Assembly (NCBI RefSeq): GCF_900091475.1
Contig: NZ_FMIB01000002.1
Coordinates: 3,658,001 to 3,722,000, forward strand
Direction: 5' to 3'
Length of the DNA: 64,000 nt
Origin: Micromonospora chersina
GTDB lineage: Bacteria; Actinomycetota; Actinomycetes; Mycobacteriales; Micromonosporaceae
Shown: piece by piece, positions 8,324 to 15,544 of the stretch
Position numbering within the stretch: the first letter of the stretch is position 1
Layout of the letters: each line of letters opens with the position of its first letter
Notes under the pieces: generated by a model
Database searches by the model: none
What the model saw: the letters and a program-made list of their open reading frames with translations, nothing else
What the model was told of the DNA's origin: nothing
Position numbers and translations under genes: made by a program

Positions 8324-8353
8324 CGGGACCACCGGGTGTCCGGTGGTCCCGTC
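8322..8353. terminator. Bidirectional terminator hairpin
   Basis: GACGGGACCACCGG (8322-8335) pairs perfectly with CCGGTGGTCCCGTC (8340-8353) around a GTGT loop. It sits exactly between the convergent protease and MauE-like genes. There is no U-tract, which is common in high-GC actinobacteria. Confidence 0.8.
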
Positions 8354-8358
8354 GACCG

Positions 8359-9225
8359 CTACGCGGGGACCACGTCGAGCCGCGGGCCGGCGGGCCGCCC
8401 GGCCCCGGCCAGGGCCAGCAGCGTCTGCCCGGTGGCGTCGTCGACGACGGCGACGCGTACCGCGTCGGGCTCGCCGCCGACCAGCGGCACCGCGAAGACC
8501 GCGGTGGCCGGCCGGCCCTGGTAGCGCGCGGCGTGGCCGACGAAGCGCCACTCGCCGTCGTCCCAGTGTTCGCGGACGTCGGAGCGGAGCAGCGGCGCCA
8601 CCCGCCGGTACGAGTCGCTGAGCTGGACCTGCTGCACGGTGGCGAGCAGCGGCAGACCGGTGCCGCCGCGCAGCGGGTTGGTCAGCCGGGCGCGCAGCCG
8701 GCGCAGCGGCAGCAGCCAGGCGGCGTCCAGTTCGGGCGAGAGCGCCACCACGGCCGCCGCCTCGGCCAGGAGCGCGGCGCCGCCGGCGAGCGGGCGGTCG
8801 GCGAGTGCGGCGGGCCAGCCGCCGGGCGCCAGGGTGGCCAGCCCGGCCGCCGCCACCAGCAGAGCGGCCCGGCCGAGGCCGCGACCGGAGACCGGGGTCG
8901 GCCGGCTGCTCAGGCAGCCGCACGAGGAGGTGGGCGCGGTCCGGCGGGCGTACGTGAGGTAGCCGAGGAAGCCGGCGGCCAGGGCGGTGGCGACGGCGTT
9001 CTCCAGCCGCAGGGCGGGCGGCAGCACGAGGAGCGCGCCGAGGATCAGCTCGACGCCTCCGAGCAGCCGGTACGCGGGCAGCGCGCGGCCCTCCCCGAGC
9101 AGCGGGGCGAGCGCGGAGCGGCGGGCGACCGTCGCGGCGTGCCGGTTGAGGAGTTTGACGCGTGCGGACCAGATCAGCACCGCACCGACGACCAGCGGTT
9201 GCAGCGCCGCGATCATGTCGATCAT
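8359..9225 (-). CDS. MauE-like/DoxX-type membrane protein with C-terminal domain
   Basis: 288 aa. Four hydrophobic helices in the first ~140 residues and the cysteine motif TSSCGCL (~residues 98-104) match the MauE family, thought to help disulfide formation or maturation of the cysteine-rich methylamine dehydrogenase light chain. A further hydrophobic segment (~145-165) and a ~110-residue soluble C-terminal region extend the protein beyond MauE (~180 aa). No other mau genes are present. Upstream on the same strand lie a Tat-exported protein and a 15-cysteine protein, which suggests that the latter is the oxidation client. This partnership is inference. Confidence 0.75.
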   Translation of the reverse strand: MIDMIAALQPLVVGAVLIWSARVKLLNRHAATVARRSALAPLLGEGRALPAYRLLGGVELILGALLVLPPALRLENAVATALAAGFLGYLTYARRTAPTSSCGCLSSRPTPVSGRGLGRAALLVAAAGLATLAPGGWPAALADRPLAGGAALLAEAAAVVALSPELDAAWLLPLRRLRARLTNPLRGGTGLPLLATVQQVQLSDSYRRVAPLLRSDVREHWDDGEWRFVGHAARYQGRPATAVFAVPLVGGEPDAVRVAVVDDATGQTLLALAGAGRPAGPRLDVVPA

Positions 9226-9290
9226 GGGTTCTCCCCTCGGGTGGGGCCGACGGGTGACGCCCGGGCGGCACGGGTGGCGTGCCGCCCTGC

Positions 9291-9334
9291 GACGGCTCCG
9301 GGCTCGGCGTGCCTGACGCCGGGCCGGAGCCGTC
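9291..9334 (-). terminator. Hairpin between Tat-protein and mauE-like genes
   Basis: GACGGCTCCGG (9291-9301) pairs with CCGGAGCCGTC (9324-9334), and an inner stem GGCGT/ACGCC closes the loop. On the minus strand it begins 12 nt after the stop of the Tat-exported protein gene. It may be a terminator or a partial attenuator that lowers expression of the downstream mauE-like gene. Confidence 0.65.
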
Positions 9335-9345
9335 GGGCGTACCGG

Positions 9346-9942
9346 TCAGGCGGCGGCGTAGACGGTGGCGATGTCGATCTCGTTGGTGTCCGGGTGCCAG
9401 GCGCCGAGCACCTGGACGTGCCGGCCGACCCGGAGCAGCGACAGGTCGCTGACGGCCGGGGTGCCGTTGTAGACCGCGGCGGACCGGCCGGGCACGACGT
9501 GGGCGACGATGCGCTGGCCCTTGTGGTCGAGGTGCAGCAGGTTGCGGCCGACGGCGGCGATGTGCGCGTGCAGGTTGACGATGTTGACCCACACCGAGTC
9601 GGCGGCGAGCGTGCCGTCGGGCAGGCGGACGCCGCGGGCGTAGAGCCCGTCGCCGATGGCGACCTGGTCGAACGTGGTCGGGTGCAGTTTCCAGATGCTC
9701 GTGCCGTCGGTGATCCGGATCGAGTGCAGCACGGTGTCGGATCCGGTGACCAGCAGCAGGTGGCCGGAGATCTTGCTGATGCGGCCCTCGACGAAGTTCG
9801 GGTCGGGGGCGCCGGGTTCGACTGTCGCCGGCTCGGCGGCGAAGGCCGCCTCGGGGGCGAGCGAGCCGAGTCCGGTGGCGCCCACCACGCCGCCGAGCGC
9901 GGCGGTGGCGAGGAGGCGGCGGCGGTCCAGGGTCTGGGGCAT
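9346..9942 (-). CDS. Tat-exported beta-rich protein (DUF5666-like)
   Basis: 198 aa. The N-terminus LDRRRLLATAALGG plus a hydrophobic stretch ending in AAFAAE is a good twin-arginine signal peptide with cleavage near residue 35. The mature part is beta-rich, with the segments FVEGRISKISGHLLLVTG and LLRVGRHVQVLGAW, and looks like a small OB/DUF5666-type domain, perhaps two copies. It has no cysteines, unlike its neighbour. ATG 9942 follows GGGAGG and is preferred over an in-frame upstream start at 10014 that would bury the signal peptide. It is the middle gene of the cysteine-rich operon. Confidence 0.7.
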   Translation of the reverse strand: MPQTLDRRRLLATAALGGVVGATGLGSLAPEAAFAAEPATVEPGAPDPNFVEGRISKISGHLLLVTGSDTVLHSIRITDGTSIWKLHPTTFDQVAIGDGLYARGVRLPDGTLAADSVWVNIVNLHAHIAAVGRNLLHLDHKGQRIVAHVVPGRSAAVYNGTPAVSDLSLLRVGRHVQVLGAWHPDTNEIDIATVYAAA

Positions 9943-9958
9943 GGCGGAACCCTCCCGT

Positions 9959-10369
9959 TCAGACGGTGTCGACCGAGCAGGGCCGCAGCCCCACGGACAG
10001 GCTGCCGATCGCACTGAACGCCGCGGGCGTCAGGTCGATGATCCGGTTGCTGCCGCAGGCCGAGCCGCAGCAGGTGCGCTCACCGCAGAACAGGTCGGTC
10101 TGCGGGCCGCAGTCGGCGATGGTGGTGCCGACCCGGGCGCCGTTGCAGAGGTTTGTGGTGTAGTGCCGGAAGCCGCACCCCCGCCGGCTCATGCTGAGGC
10201 CACAGGTGTCCGGGTGGGTGATGGCGTAGCACGCGTCCGAGGTGTTCGGCCAGGCGTGCTGGTAGTTGCCGGACTTGCAGGTGCCGCAGGCGCCGCCACC
10301 GGCGGTGCCGCACGGTCCCCAGGCGGTGCCGCAGCAGAACCACGACACCTCGCCTCGTATGGCCGCCAT
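9959..10369 (-). CDS. Cysteine-rich double-psi-barrel-like protein
   Basis: 136 aa with 15 cysteines, including clusters WFCCGTAWGPCG, CGTC and RTCCGSAC. The C-terminal part, IADCGPQ...RIIDLTPAAFSAIGSLS, matches the core of RlpA/expansin/barwin double-psi beta-barrels (DRGP...IDLSPAAF). The N-terminal GTAWGPCGT fits the family's first strand. No signal peptide is present: the protein starts MAAIRGEVSWFCC. GGAGAGGAGG before ATG 10369 is an excellent ribosome site. Given the Tat-exported and MauE-like neighbours, it may be oxidised and exported with a partner. The function, and whether it binds glycan, are unknown. Confidence 0.75.
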   Translation of the reverse strand: MAAIRGEVSWFCCGTAWGPCGTAGGGACGTCKSGNYQHAWPNTSDACYAITHPDTCGLSMSRRGCGFRHYTTNLCNGARVGTTIADCGPQTDLFCGERTCCGSACGSNRIIDLTPAAFSAIGSLSVGLRPCSVDTV

Positions 10370-10394
10370 GGATACCTCCTCTCCGATCGCTTAC

Positions 10395-10453
10395 CGACAA
10401 CGATGGATGTCGATATAGATGGCGATTGTTGTGTTGGAAATCACCTGAGTCAA
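10395..10453 (-). promoter_or_regulatory. Candidate promoter and operator of the cysteine-rich operon
   Basis: On the minus strand TTGACT (10448-10453) and AACAAT (10425-10430) are spaced 17 bp, a plausible housekeeping promoter in an AT-rich island. Downstream, CGACA/TGTCG form an inverted repeat at 10395-10412, between the promoter and the strong ribosome site, where a repressor could bind. This is prediction from pattern only. Confidence 0.4.
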
Positions 10454-10472
10454 TATCCCGAACGGAGAATTC

Positions 10473-11111
10473 CTACATACGGCGGAGCGCGACCAGGGAA
10501 ACCAGCCCGACCAGGGCCGCCGCGGGCGCCGGCGCCCAGGCCGGCGCGACCTCCAGCAGCACCCCGCCGAGTGCCGCGCCGGCGAGCAACCCGGCCAACC
10601 GACCCAGCCCACCCCGGGTGGCGGCGAACCGGCGCGGACCCGACAGCACCCGCCGCACCGCGTCGGTGAGCGACCCGGTGAAGTACGTGGTCGACGCGCC
10701 GGGCACCCCGAGGCTCAGGGTGAGCGCGGTCTGCGTACCGCTGGCGGTCGCGGCGAGGCCGAGCAGGACGAGGCCGGTGCCGTAGCCGGGCCGCGCGCCG
10801 GCCGCCAGCCAGCCGGCGGCCACCACGACCAGCAACGCCGCCTCGGCCGTCGCGACAGCCGTGGAACGCGGGCGCCAGCCCGGCCCGGCGCGGCGCAACG
10901 CGTGGCTGGCGGCGCCGACCCCGGCCGCGTACCCGCCCACCGCGACGGCACCGCCCGCCAGGGCGCGGAGGTCCCCCGCGGCGAGCGCCCGGCCGACCTG
11001 CACCAGGTTGCCGGTGATCACGCTGGCGAAGAAGCCGCCGAGGCGGGTCACACACACCACGTCCAGCACGCCCGACGCGACGGCCAGCAGCACCAGCAGT
11101 CGTGGCACCAC
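10473..11111 (-). CDS. YoaK/DUF1275-family membrane protein
   Basis: 212 aa, nearly all hydrophobic, with about six transmembrane helices. The N-terminal pattern SGVLDVVCVTRLGGFFASVITGNLV carries the DUF1275 signature (D-x-V-x-y-...-G-x-F-x-S-x-x-T-G-N), and a second related segment, TQTALTLSLG...TTYFTGSLTDAV, follows in the middle. The start is GTG 11111. The family is widespread, uncharacterised and probably transports a small solute. No operon partner is evident. Confidence 0.85.
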   Translation of the reverse strand: MVPRLLVLLAVASGVLDVVCVTRLGGFFASVITGNLVQVGRALAAGDLRALAGGAVAVGGYAAGVGAASHALRRAGPGWRPRSTAVATAEAALLVVVAAGWLAAGARPGYGTGLVLLGLAATASGTQTALTLSLGVPGASTTYFTGSLTDAVRRVLSGPRRFAATRGGLGRLAGLLAGAALGGVLLEVAPAWAPAPAAALVGLVSLVALRRM

Positions 11112-11184
11112 GGGGCGCGGAACGGCGGCCGGGCCCGTCGGGTCGTGGCCGCCCGGGGGCGCGGGCCCGACCCGGCTCAGGAGC

Positions 11185-12213
11185 TCACCGCCCGGCGGGG
11201 ACCACGTACGGGAAGGCGGCGGCCCGGGCGTCCCTGGTGATGTCCGGGGTGAGGCCGGAGGTCACCCCCGTGTTGAGCACCAGGGAGAACATCACCTCGG
11301 GGGCGTTGTCGGCCATGGTGCGCCCGTTGCGGAGGGCGAAGCCGTAGTTCGCCGGCGTGCCGACCTGGTAGGACAGCACGTCCGGGTAGACCTCGCGGGC
11401 CACGCTCCAGCCGTACGCCCCCGGGTCGGGCGCGGTGCCGTTGGCGGCCACCACCCGGGCGACGGTCGAGGCGATCTCCTCCCCGTCGGCCCGCAGGTCC
11501 TCGCAGGGGTGGCGGGTGTTCGCGGGGTTCGAGAAGTCGGTGTCGGTGGGCCAGAAGATCGGCCACATCATCGGGTGCCCGGCGCGGTTGATCTGCCGCC
11601 ATCCGCCGGCGTCCGTGGCCAGCTTGGTGGCCGCCCAGACGCCGATCCGGGTGCCGACGCGCAGCATCGGCGCGTCCCGGGACACCTCCAGCACGATCGA
11701 GTCGACGGTGGTGCCGGCGAAGCTGTTCTTCGCGTTCTCGGGCCGCCAGGCGGAGCGGTCCAGCGCGGCGCCGTTCTTGAAGGCGTCGTTGACGGTGGCG
11801 AGCTGGTCCAGGTCGATGTAGAAGGGGTCGGTGATCCGCCCGGCCCAGACCCGCAGGTGGTCGCCGGTCACCTCCTCGCCGGTGCGGCCCTGGGCGACCG
11901 GCGTGCCGGTGGCGGCGTCGTCGTACGCCTCCGCGCCGGTGAGGGCGTGCACGGTCAGTTCCTGCCGGCCCTGCCCGTCGAGTTCACCGAAGGCCACCCG
12001 GTAGGTCAGCTCCTCCATCTCGCTGCCGTCGACGTGCACCTTGAACTCGTACCGCGCCTCGTGGTGGAAGCCCGGCTTGATGTCGGCGCGGGTCACCGAG
12101 CTGTTGACGTCCATGACCAGGACGGTCCCGCGCTCGCCGTCGAAGACGTAGAGGTCGTCGAGGTAGAGCTGGCCGCTCTGGGCGGCGAGCGGGGTGTCGA
12201 GGTGGTGCGACAT
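11185..12213 (-). CDS. DUF4331-family protein
   Basis: 342 aa. The start MSHHLDTPLAAQSGQLYLDD and later DVNSSV..., DPFYIDLDQLATVNDAFKNG, and FAGTTVDSIVLEV are typical of DUF4331, a family usually starting SSHREAP. Most members carry a signal peptide; this one starts directly at the conserved block, so it appears cytoplasmic, or is exported by another route. It follows YoaK on the same strand, but a 73-bp gap and different families argue against a shared role. No biochemical function is established. Confidence 0.82.
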   Translation of the reverse strand: MSHHLDTPLAAQSGQLYLDDLYVFDGERGTVLVMDVNSSVTRADIKPGFHHEARYEFKVHVDGSEMEELTYRVAFGELDGQGRQELTVHALTGAEAYDDAATGTPVAQGRTGEEVTGDHLRVWAGRITDPFYIDLDQLATVNDAFKNGAALDRSAWRPENAKNSFAGTTVDSIVLEVSRDAPMLRVGTRIGVWAATKLATDAGGWRQINRAGHPMMWPIFWPTDTDFSNPANTRHPCEDLRADGEEIASTVARVVAANGTAPDPGAYGWSVAREVYPDVLSYQVGTPANYGFALRNGRTMADNAPEVMFSLVLNTGVTSGLTPDITRDARAAAFPYVVPAGR

Positions 12214-12270
12214 GGCTGTCTCCCGGGTCAGCGGCTCGGCAGGGCACGGCAGAGCCTATCCGCGCAGAAC

Positions 12271-12296
12271 GCCCCAAATGCTCCAATCGGAGCTTT
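12271..12296. promoter_or_regulatory. Small palindrome upstream of the DUF4331 gene
   Basis: GCTCC-AATC-GGAGC (12280-12293) is flanked by AA...TT-rich bases and lies ~65 bp upstream of the DUF4331 start. It could be an operator in the promoter region or a hairpin; there is no further support. Confidence 0.3.
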
Positions 12297-12329
12297 CCGT
12301 CCGGCTGGCCGGTGGGTTACCGTCGGCGG

Positions 12330-12431
12330 GTGATCCCGGTGGAGGCCGCGGCGGCCGCGTACGCCCAGTGGCTCACTCCTGCCCTGCCGCTCTACGGCAA
12401 CGACCACGAGCGGGCCGACTTCGCTCCCTGA
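12330..12431 (+). CDS. 33-aa possible small ORF or gene remnant
   Basis: GTG 12330 opens a frame of 33 codons, VIPVEAAAAAYAQWLTPALP..., ending ADFAP at TGA 12431, just before the MFS gene. The codon use is like that of real genes here (GC at third positions) and the segment reads like the start of a longer protein, so it may be the 5' remnant of a deleted gene. No ribosome site is convincing. Low confidence as a functional gene. Confidence 0.25.
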   Translation: MIPVEAAAAAYAQWLTPALPLYGNDHERADFAP

Positions 12432-12489
12432 GGCGCCCCGGCACCTGACGCCTCCTGTCCCCGTCACGTCGCACCGGGAGCGATGTCCC

Positions 12490-13707
12490 ATGTCCGTCGA
12501 CAGTTCCGGGATCCGGGCGGTGCTGCGCGCACCCCAGGTCCTCCGGGTCCTCCTCAGCAGCCAGGTCGGCCGGCTGCCCACCGCCAGCGGGCCGCTGGCC
12601 CTGCTCCTCTTCGCCCGCCAGTCGCTGAGCCTGGCCGCGGCCGGCCTGCTCGTCGCCGCGTACACGGCCGGGATGGCGGTGGGCACCCCGCTGCTGGCCC
12701 GGGCCGTGGACCGCTGGCGGCAGCCGCCCGTGCTGTGGGGCGCCGCGATCCTCTCCGGCCTCGGGTTCGGCGCGGTGGCGCTGACCGGCGGGCACGTCAC
12801 CGGCGCCGTGCTCGGCGCCGCCGTGGCCGGGCTGGGCACGCCGCCGCTGGAGGCGTGCCTGCGTACCCTCTGGCCCGCCCTGCTCCCGCCCGCCACGGTG
12901 CCCACCGCGTACACGCTGGACATCGCCGTGCAGGAGGTGATCTTCGTGGTCGGCCCGCTGGTCACCCTCCTCGCGGTGACCGTGGCCGGCCCGGCCGCCG
13001 GGCTGGTCGCCGCCGGGGTCCTCCAGCTCGCCGGCACCGCGGCGTACGCGCTCAGCCCCGCCGTCCGCGCCTGGCGCGGCGTGCCGGCGGTGCGGCACTG
13101 GGCCGGGCCGCTGCGCGTACCCCGGTTCACCCTCCTGATGGCCGGCGTGGTCGGCGTCGGCGCGGCGGTCGGGAGCATCGCCGTGGCGGTGACCGGCTAC
13201 GCCGAGACGGCCGGCGACCGGCGGCTCAGCGGCTGGCTGCTCGCGGCGCAGGCGGCCGGGGCGCTGGCCGGGGGCCTGCTCTACACCCGGGCGCGGCCGG
13301 GCGGGCCCGGGCGGCTGCCGCTGCTGGCCGCCGCGCTCACGATCGGCTACCTGCCGCTGCTGCTCGCCCCCGGCCCGGTCCCGATGGCCGGCCTGCTCGT
13401 GGTGAGCGGGCTGGCGCTGCCCCCGGTGCTCACCGCCATCTTCCTCACCGCCGAGCGGCTCGCCGAGCCGGGCACGGTGGCCGAGGCGTTCGCCTGGGTG
13501 AGCACGGCGTTCGTGGTGGGCAGCGCCGCCGGCTCCGCGCTCGCCGGCCCGCTGGTGTCGACGAGCCTCCGGTACGGGCTGGCGATCGCCCCGGTCGCCG
13601 CGCTGCTCGGCACCGTGGTGCTCTGGGCCGTCTCCCGTGCCGACCGGTCGCGACACCCGGAGAACGGCCCCGGGCCGGGGGCGGAGGTCTACGCTCGGTC
13701 CTCATGA
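12490..13707 (+). CDS. MFS transporter
   Basis: 405 aa with about 12 hydrophobic helices in two halves and a loop near residues 190-210 (RAWRGVPAVRHWAGPLR). The region after TM2 (LLARAVDRWRQPP) resembles the MFS motif A (G-x-x-x-D-R-x-G-R/K), with D and R retained. It is the upstream partner of the LtrA gene, sharing an ATGA overlap (13704-13707). The substrate cannot be deduced; the pattern is of a drug-efflux-like MFS with many alanines and glycines. Confidence 0.85.
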   Translation: MSVDSSGIRAVLRAPQVLRVLLSSQVGRLPTASGPLALLLFARQSLSLAAAGLLVAAYTAGMAVGTPLLARAVDRWRQPPVLWGAAILSGLGFGAVALTGGHVTGAVLGAAVAGLGTPPLEACLRTLWPALLPPATVPTAYTLDIAVQEVIFVVGPLVTLLAVTVAGPAAGLVAAGVLQLAGTAAYALSPAVRAWRGVPAVRHWAGPLRVPRFTLLMAGVVGVGAAVGSIAVAVTGYAETAGDRRLSGWLLAAQAAGALAGGLLYTRARPGGPGRLPLLAAALTIGYLPLLLAPGPVPMAGLLVVSGLALPPVLTAIFLTAERLAEPGTVAEAFAWVSTAFVVGSAAGSALAGPLVSTSLRYGLAIAPVAALLGTVVLWAVSRADRSRHPENGPGPGAEVYARSS

Positions 13708-14876
13708 CACCCGCGCGTCCGGGGCCCGGGGACCCGGCACCGGCCGACCGGGTGACCACCGTCGAGGTCTTCTTCGACCTCGTGTTCGTCTTCACCCTGA
13801 CCCAGCTCACCCGGGTGCTGGAGGCGGACCTGTCGCCGACCGGGCTGGCCCGCGTGCTGCTGCTCTTCGGCGTCCTGTGGTGGATGTTCGACGGGTACGT
13901 GTGGCTGGCCAACCACGTGCCGCCCCGCGTGCCCGCGCAGAAGCTGCTGCTCTTCGTGGGGATGGTCGGCTTCCTGCTGGCCGCGGTCGCGGTGCCGGAC
14001 GCCTTCGGCGGCACCGGGCTGCTCTTCGGCGTGGGCTACCTCGTGGTGATCAGCGTCCACCTGCTGCTGTTCACCCGGGCCCGCATCGGTCCGGCACTGG
14101 CCCGGCTCGCCGTCTACAACCTGGGGTCGGCAGTGCTGGTGCTCGTGGGCGGCCTCCTCGACGGCACGGCCCGGTACGCGTGCTGGCTCGCGGCGCTCGC
14201 GCTCCAGTCGGTGGTCCCGTACCTGGTGCCCCGGATCTCCTGGGTGCGCCTGCTGTCCGCGTTCCACCTCCAGCCCGGGCACTTCGTCGAACGGCACGGG
14301 CTCCTGGTGATCATCGCGCTGGGCGAGTCGGTGGTGGCGATCGGGATGGGTGTCGACACCGCCCACGTGGGGATCGGCACGGTTGCCGTCATCGCCCTGG
14401 CGCTGGCGCTGCCCGCCGCGCTGTGGTGGACGTACTTCACCGACACCCCGGGGCAGGAGGAGCGGCTGGCGGCGGCCGGCCCGGAGCGGACCCGGCTGGC
14501 CCTCCGGCTGGGCTTCGGGCACATCCCGCTGCTGCTCGGCATCGTGGTGGCGGCGGCCGGCATCCACGCCGCGGTGGCCCATCCGGGTCACACGGCGGGT
14601 TGGCGCCCGGCGCTGACGCTGGCCGGCGGCGTGGCGCTGTACCTGGCCGGGATCGCGGGCCTGCGCCGGTCGCTGCACGGCGTTCCGGCGCTGAGCCGGC
14701 TGGTCACCGGCGCCGCCGTGCTCGCCACCATCCCGGTCGGCACGCGGCTCAACGCCGGCGCGCAGCTCGCCGCCGTGGTGCTGGTGCTGGTCGTGATGCT
14801 GGTTGTCGACCGGCGGTGGCACGAGGCCGCGACCAGCGGGCCCGCGGCGGCCGGCGGCCCGGGTCAGGGCCGGTAG
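13704..14876 (+). CDS. Low temperature requirement protein A (LtrA) family
   Basis: 390 aa. The opening VTTVEVFFDLVFVFTLTQLT is the LtrA signature (E-x-F-F-D-L-x-F/V-V), followed by LWWMFDGYVWLAN, FVERHGLLVIIALGES and LALPAALWWTYF, also hallmarks. About ten transmembrane helices are visible. Listeria LtrA was linked to growth at low temperature; the molecular role is unknown. It starts inside the MFS stop (ATGA), so it is translationally coupled. Its stop overlaps the convergent kdpE by 13 bp. Confidence 0.9.
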   Translation: MTPARPGPGDPAPADRVTTVEVFFDLVFVFTLTQLTRVLEADLSPTGLARVLLLFGVLWWMFDGYVWLANHVPPRVPAQKLLLFVGMVGFLLAAVAVPDAFGGTGLLFGVGYLVVISVHLLLFTRARIGPALARLAVYNLGSAVLVLVGGLLDGTARYACWLAALALQSVVPYLVPRISWVRLLSAFHLQPGHFVERHGLLVIIALGESVVAIGMGVDTAHVGIGTVAVIALALALPAALWWTYFTDTPGQEERLAAAGPERTRLALRLGFGHIPLLLGIVVAAAGIHAAVAHPGHTAGWRPALTLAGGVALYLAGIAGLRRSLHGVPALSRLVTGAAVLATIPVGTRLNAGAQLAAVVLVLVVMLVVDRRWHEAATSGPAAAGGPGQGR

Positions 14877-15544
14877 CGGTAACCCATCCCCGGCTCGGTG
14901 ATCAGATGCCGCGGCCGGGCCGGGTCGTCCTCCAGCTTGCGCCGGAGCTGGGCCATGTACTGCCGCAGGTAGTTGGTCTCGTGCTGGTACTCCGGTCCCC
15001 ACACGTCGTGCAGCAACTGGCGCTGGCTGACCAGCTTGCCCGGGTTGCGCAGCAGCTTCTCCAGCATGGCCCACTGGGTCGGGGTGAGCCTGACCTCGGC
15101 GCCGTCGTCCCGCGTCACGGTCCGGTCGGCCAGGTCGACGGTGTGCCGGCCGATCCGCAGCGCGGGCCCGGCGGGGGCGGCGCCGCCGAGGCGGCGGGTG
15201 ACCGCCCGGATCCGGGCGAGCAGTTCGTCCACCCCGAACGGCTTGGTGACGTAGTCGTCGGCCCCGGCGTCCAGCGCGGAGACCTTGTCCTCGCTGCCGG
15301 CCCGGCCGGAGAGCACGATGATCGGCACGGTGGTCCAGCCGCGCAGGCCCCGGATCACCTCGACGCCGTCCAGGTCGGGCAGGCCGAGGTCGAGCACCAC
15401 CAGGTCGGGCGGGTGGCTCGCCGCGGTCTTCAGCGCCGCCGTGCCGGTCTCGGCGACCTGGACCTCGTAGCCGCGGGCGCGCAGGTTGATCCGCAGCGCG
15501 CGGAGGATCTGCGGTTCGTCGTCGACGACCAGGATGCGGGTCAC
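14864..15544 (-). CDS. kdpE: KdpE response regulator
   Basis: 226 aa, OmpR/PhoB type. The receiver has D8-D9, phospho-acceptor D52 (VVLDLGLP) and K101 (VTKPF). The winged helix includes RLTPTQWAMLEKLLRNPGKLVS and DVWGPEYQHETNYLRQYMAQ, which is distinctive of KdpE. Phosphorylated by KdpD, it activates the kdp operon under K+ limitation. GTG 15544 overlaps the kdpD stop (GTGA). Confidence 0.96.
   Translation of the reverse strand: MTRILVVDDEPQILRALRINLRARGYEVQVAETGTAALKTAASHPPDLVVLDLGLPDLDGVEVIRGLRGWTTVPIIVLSGRAGSEDKVSALDAGADDYVTKPFGVDELLARIRAVTRRLGGAAPAGPALRIGRHTVDLADRTVTRDDGAEVRLTPTQWAMLEKLLRNPGKLVSQRQLLHDVWGPEYQHETNYLRQYMAQLRRKLEDDPARPRHLITEPGMGYRYRP

Noticed and set aside
5543-9592. A very long minus-strand open frame (1349 codons) opposite the M48-like protease
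   Set aside because: It is rich in Arg/Pro/Gly/Gln with no domain or signal pattern. It crosses two real genes on opposite strands and a terminator. High GC content makes such antisense frames open by chance.
9959-10369. Methylamine dehydrogenase light chain (MauA)
   Set aside because: The cysteine count and MauE neighbour suggested it, but the sequence ends in an RlpA/expansin-like block and the MauA cysteine order does not fit. No mauB gene is near.
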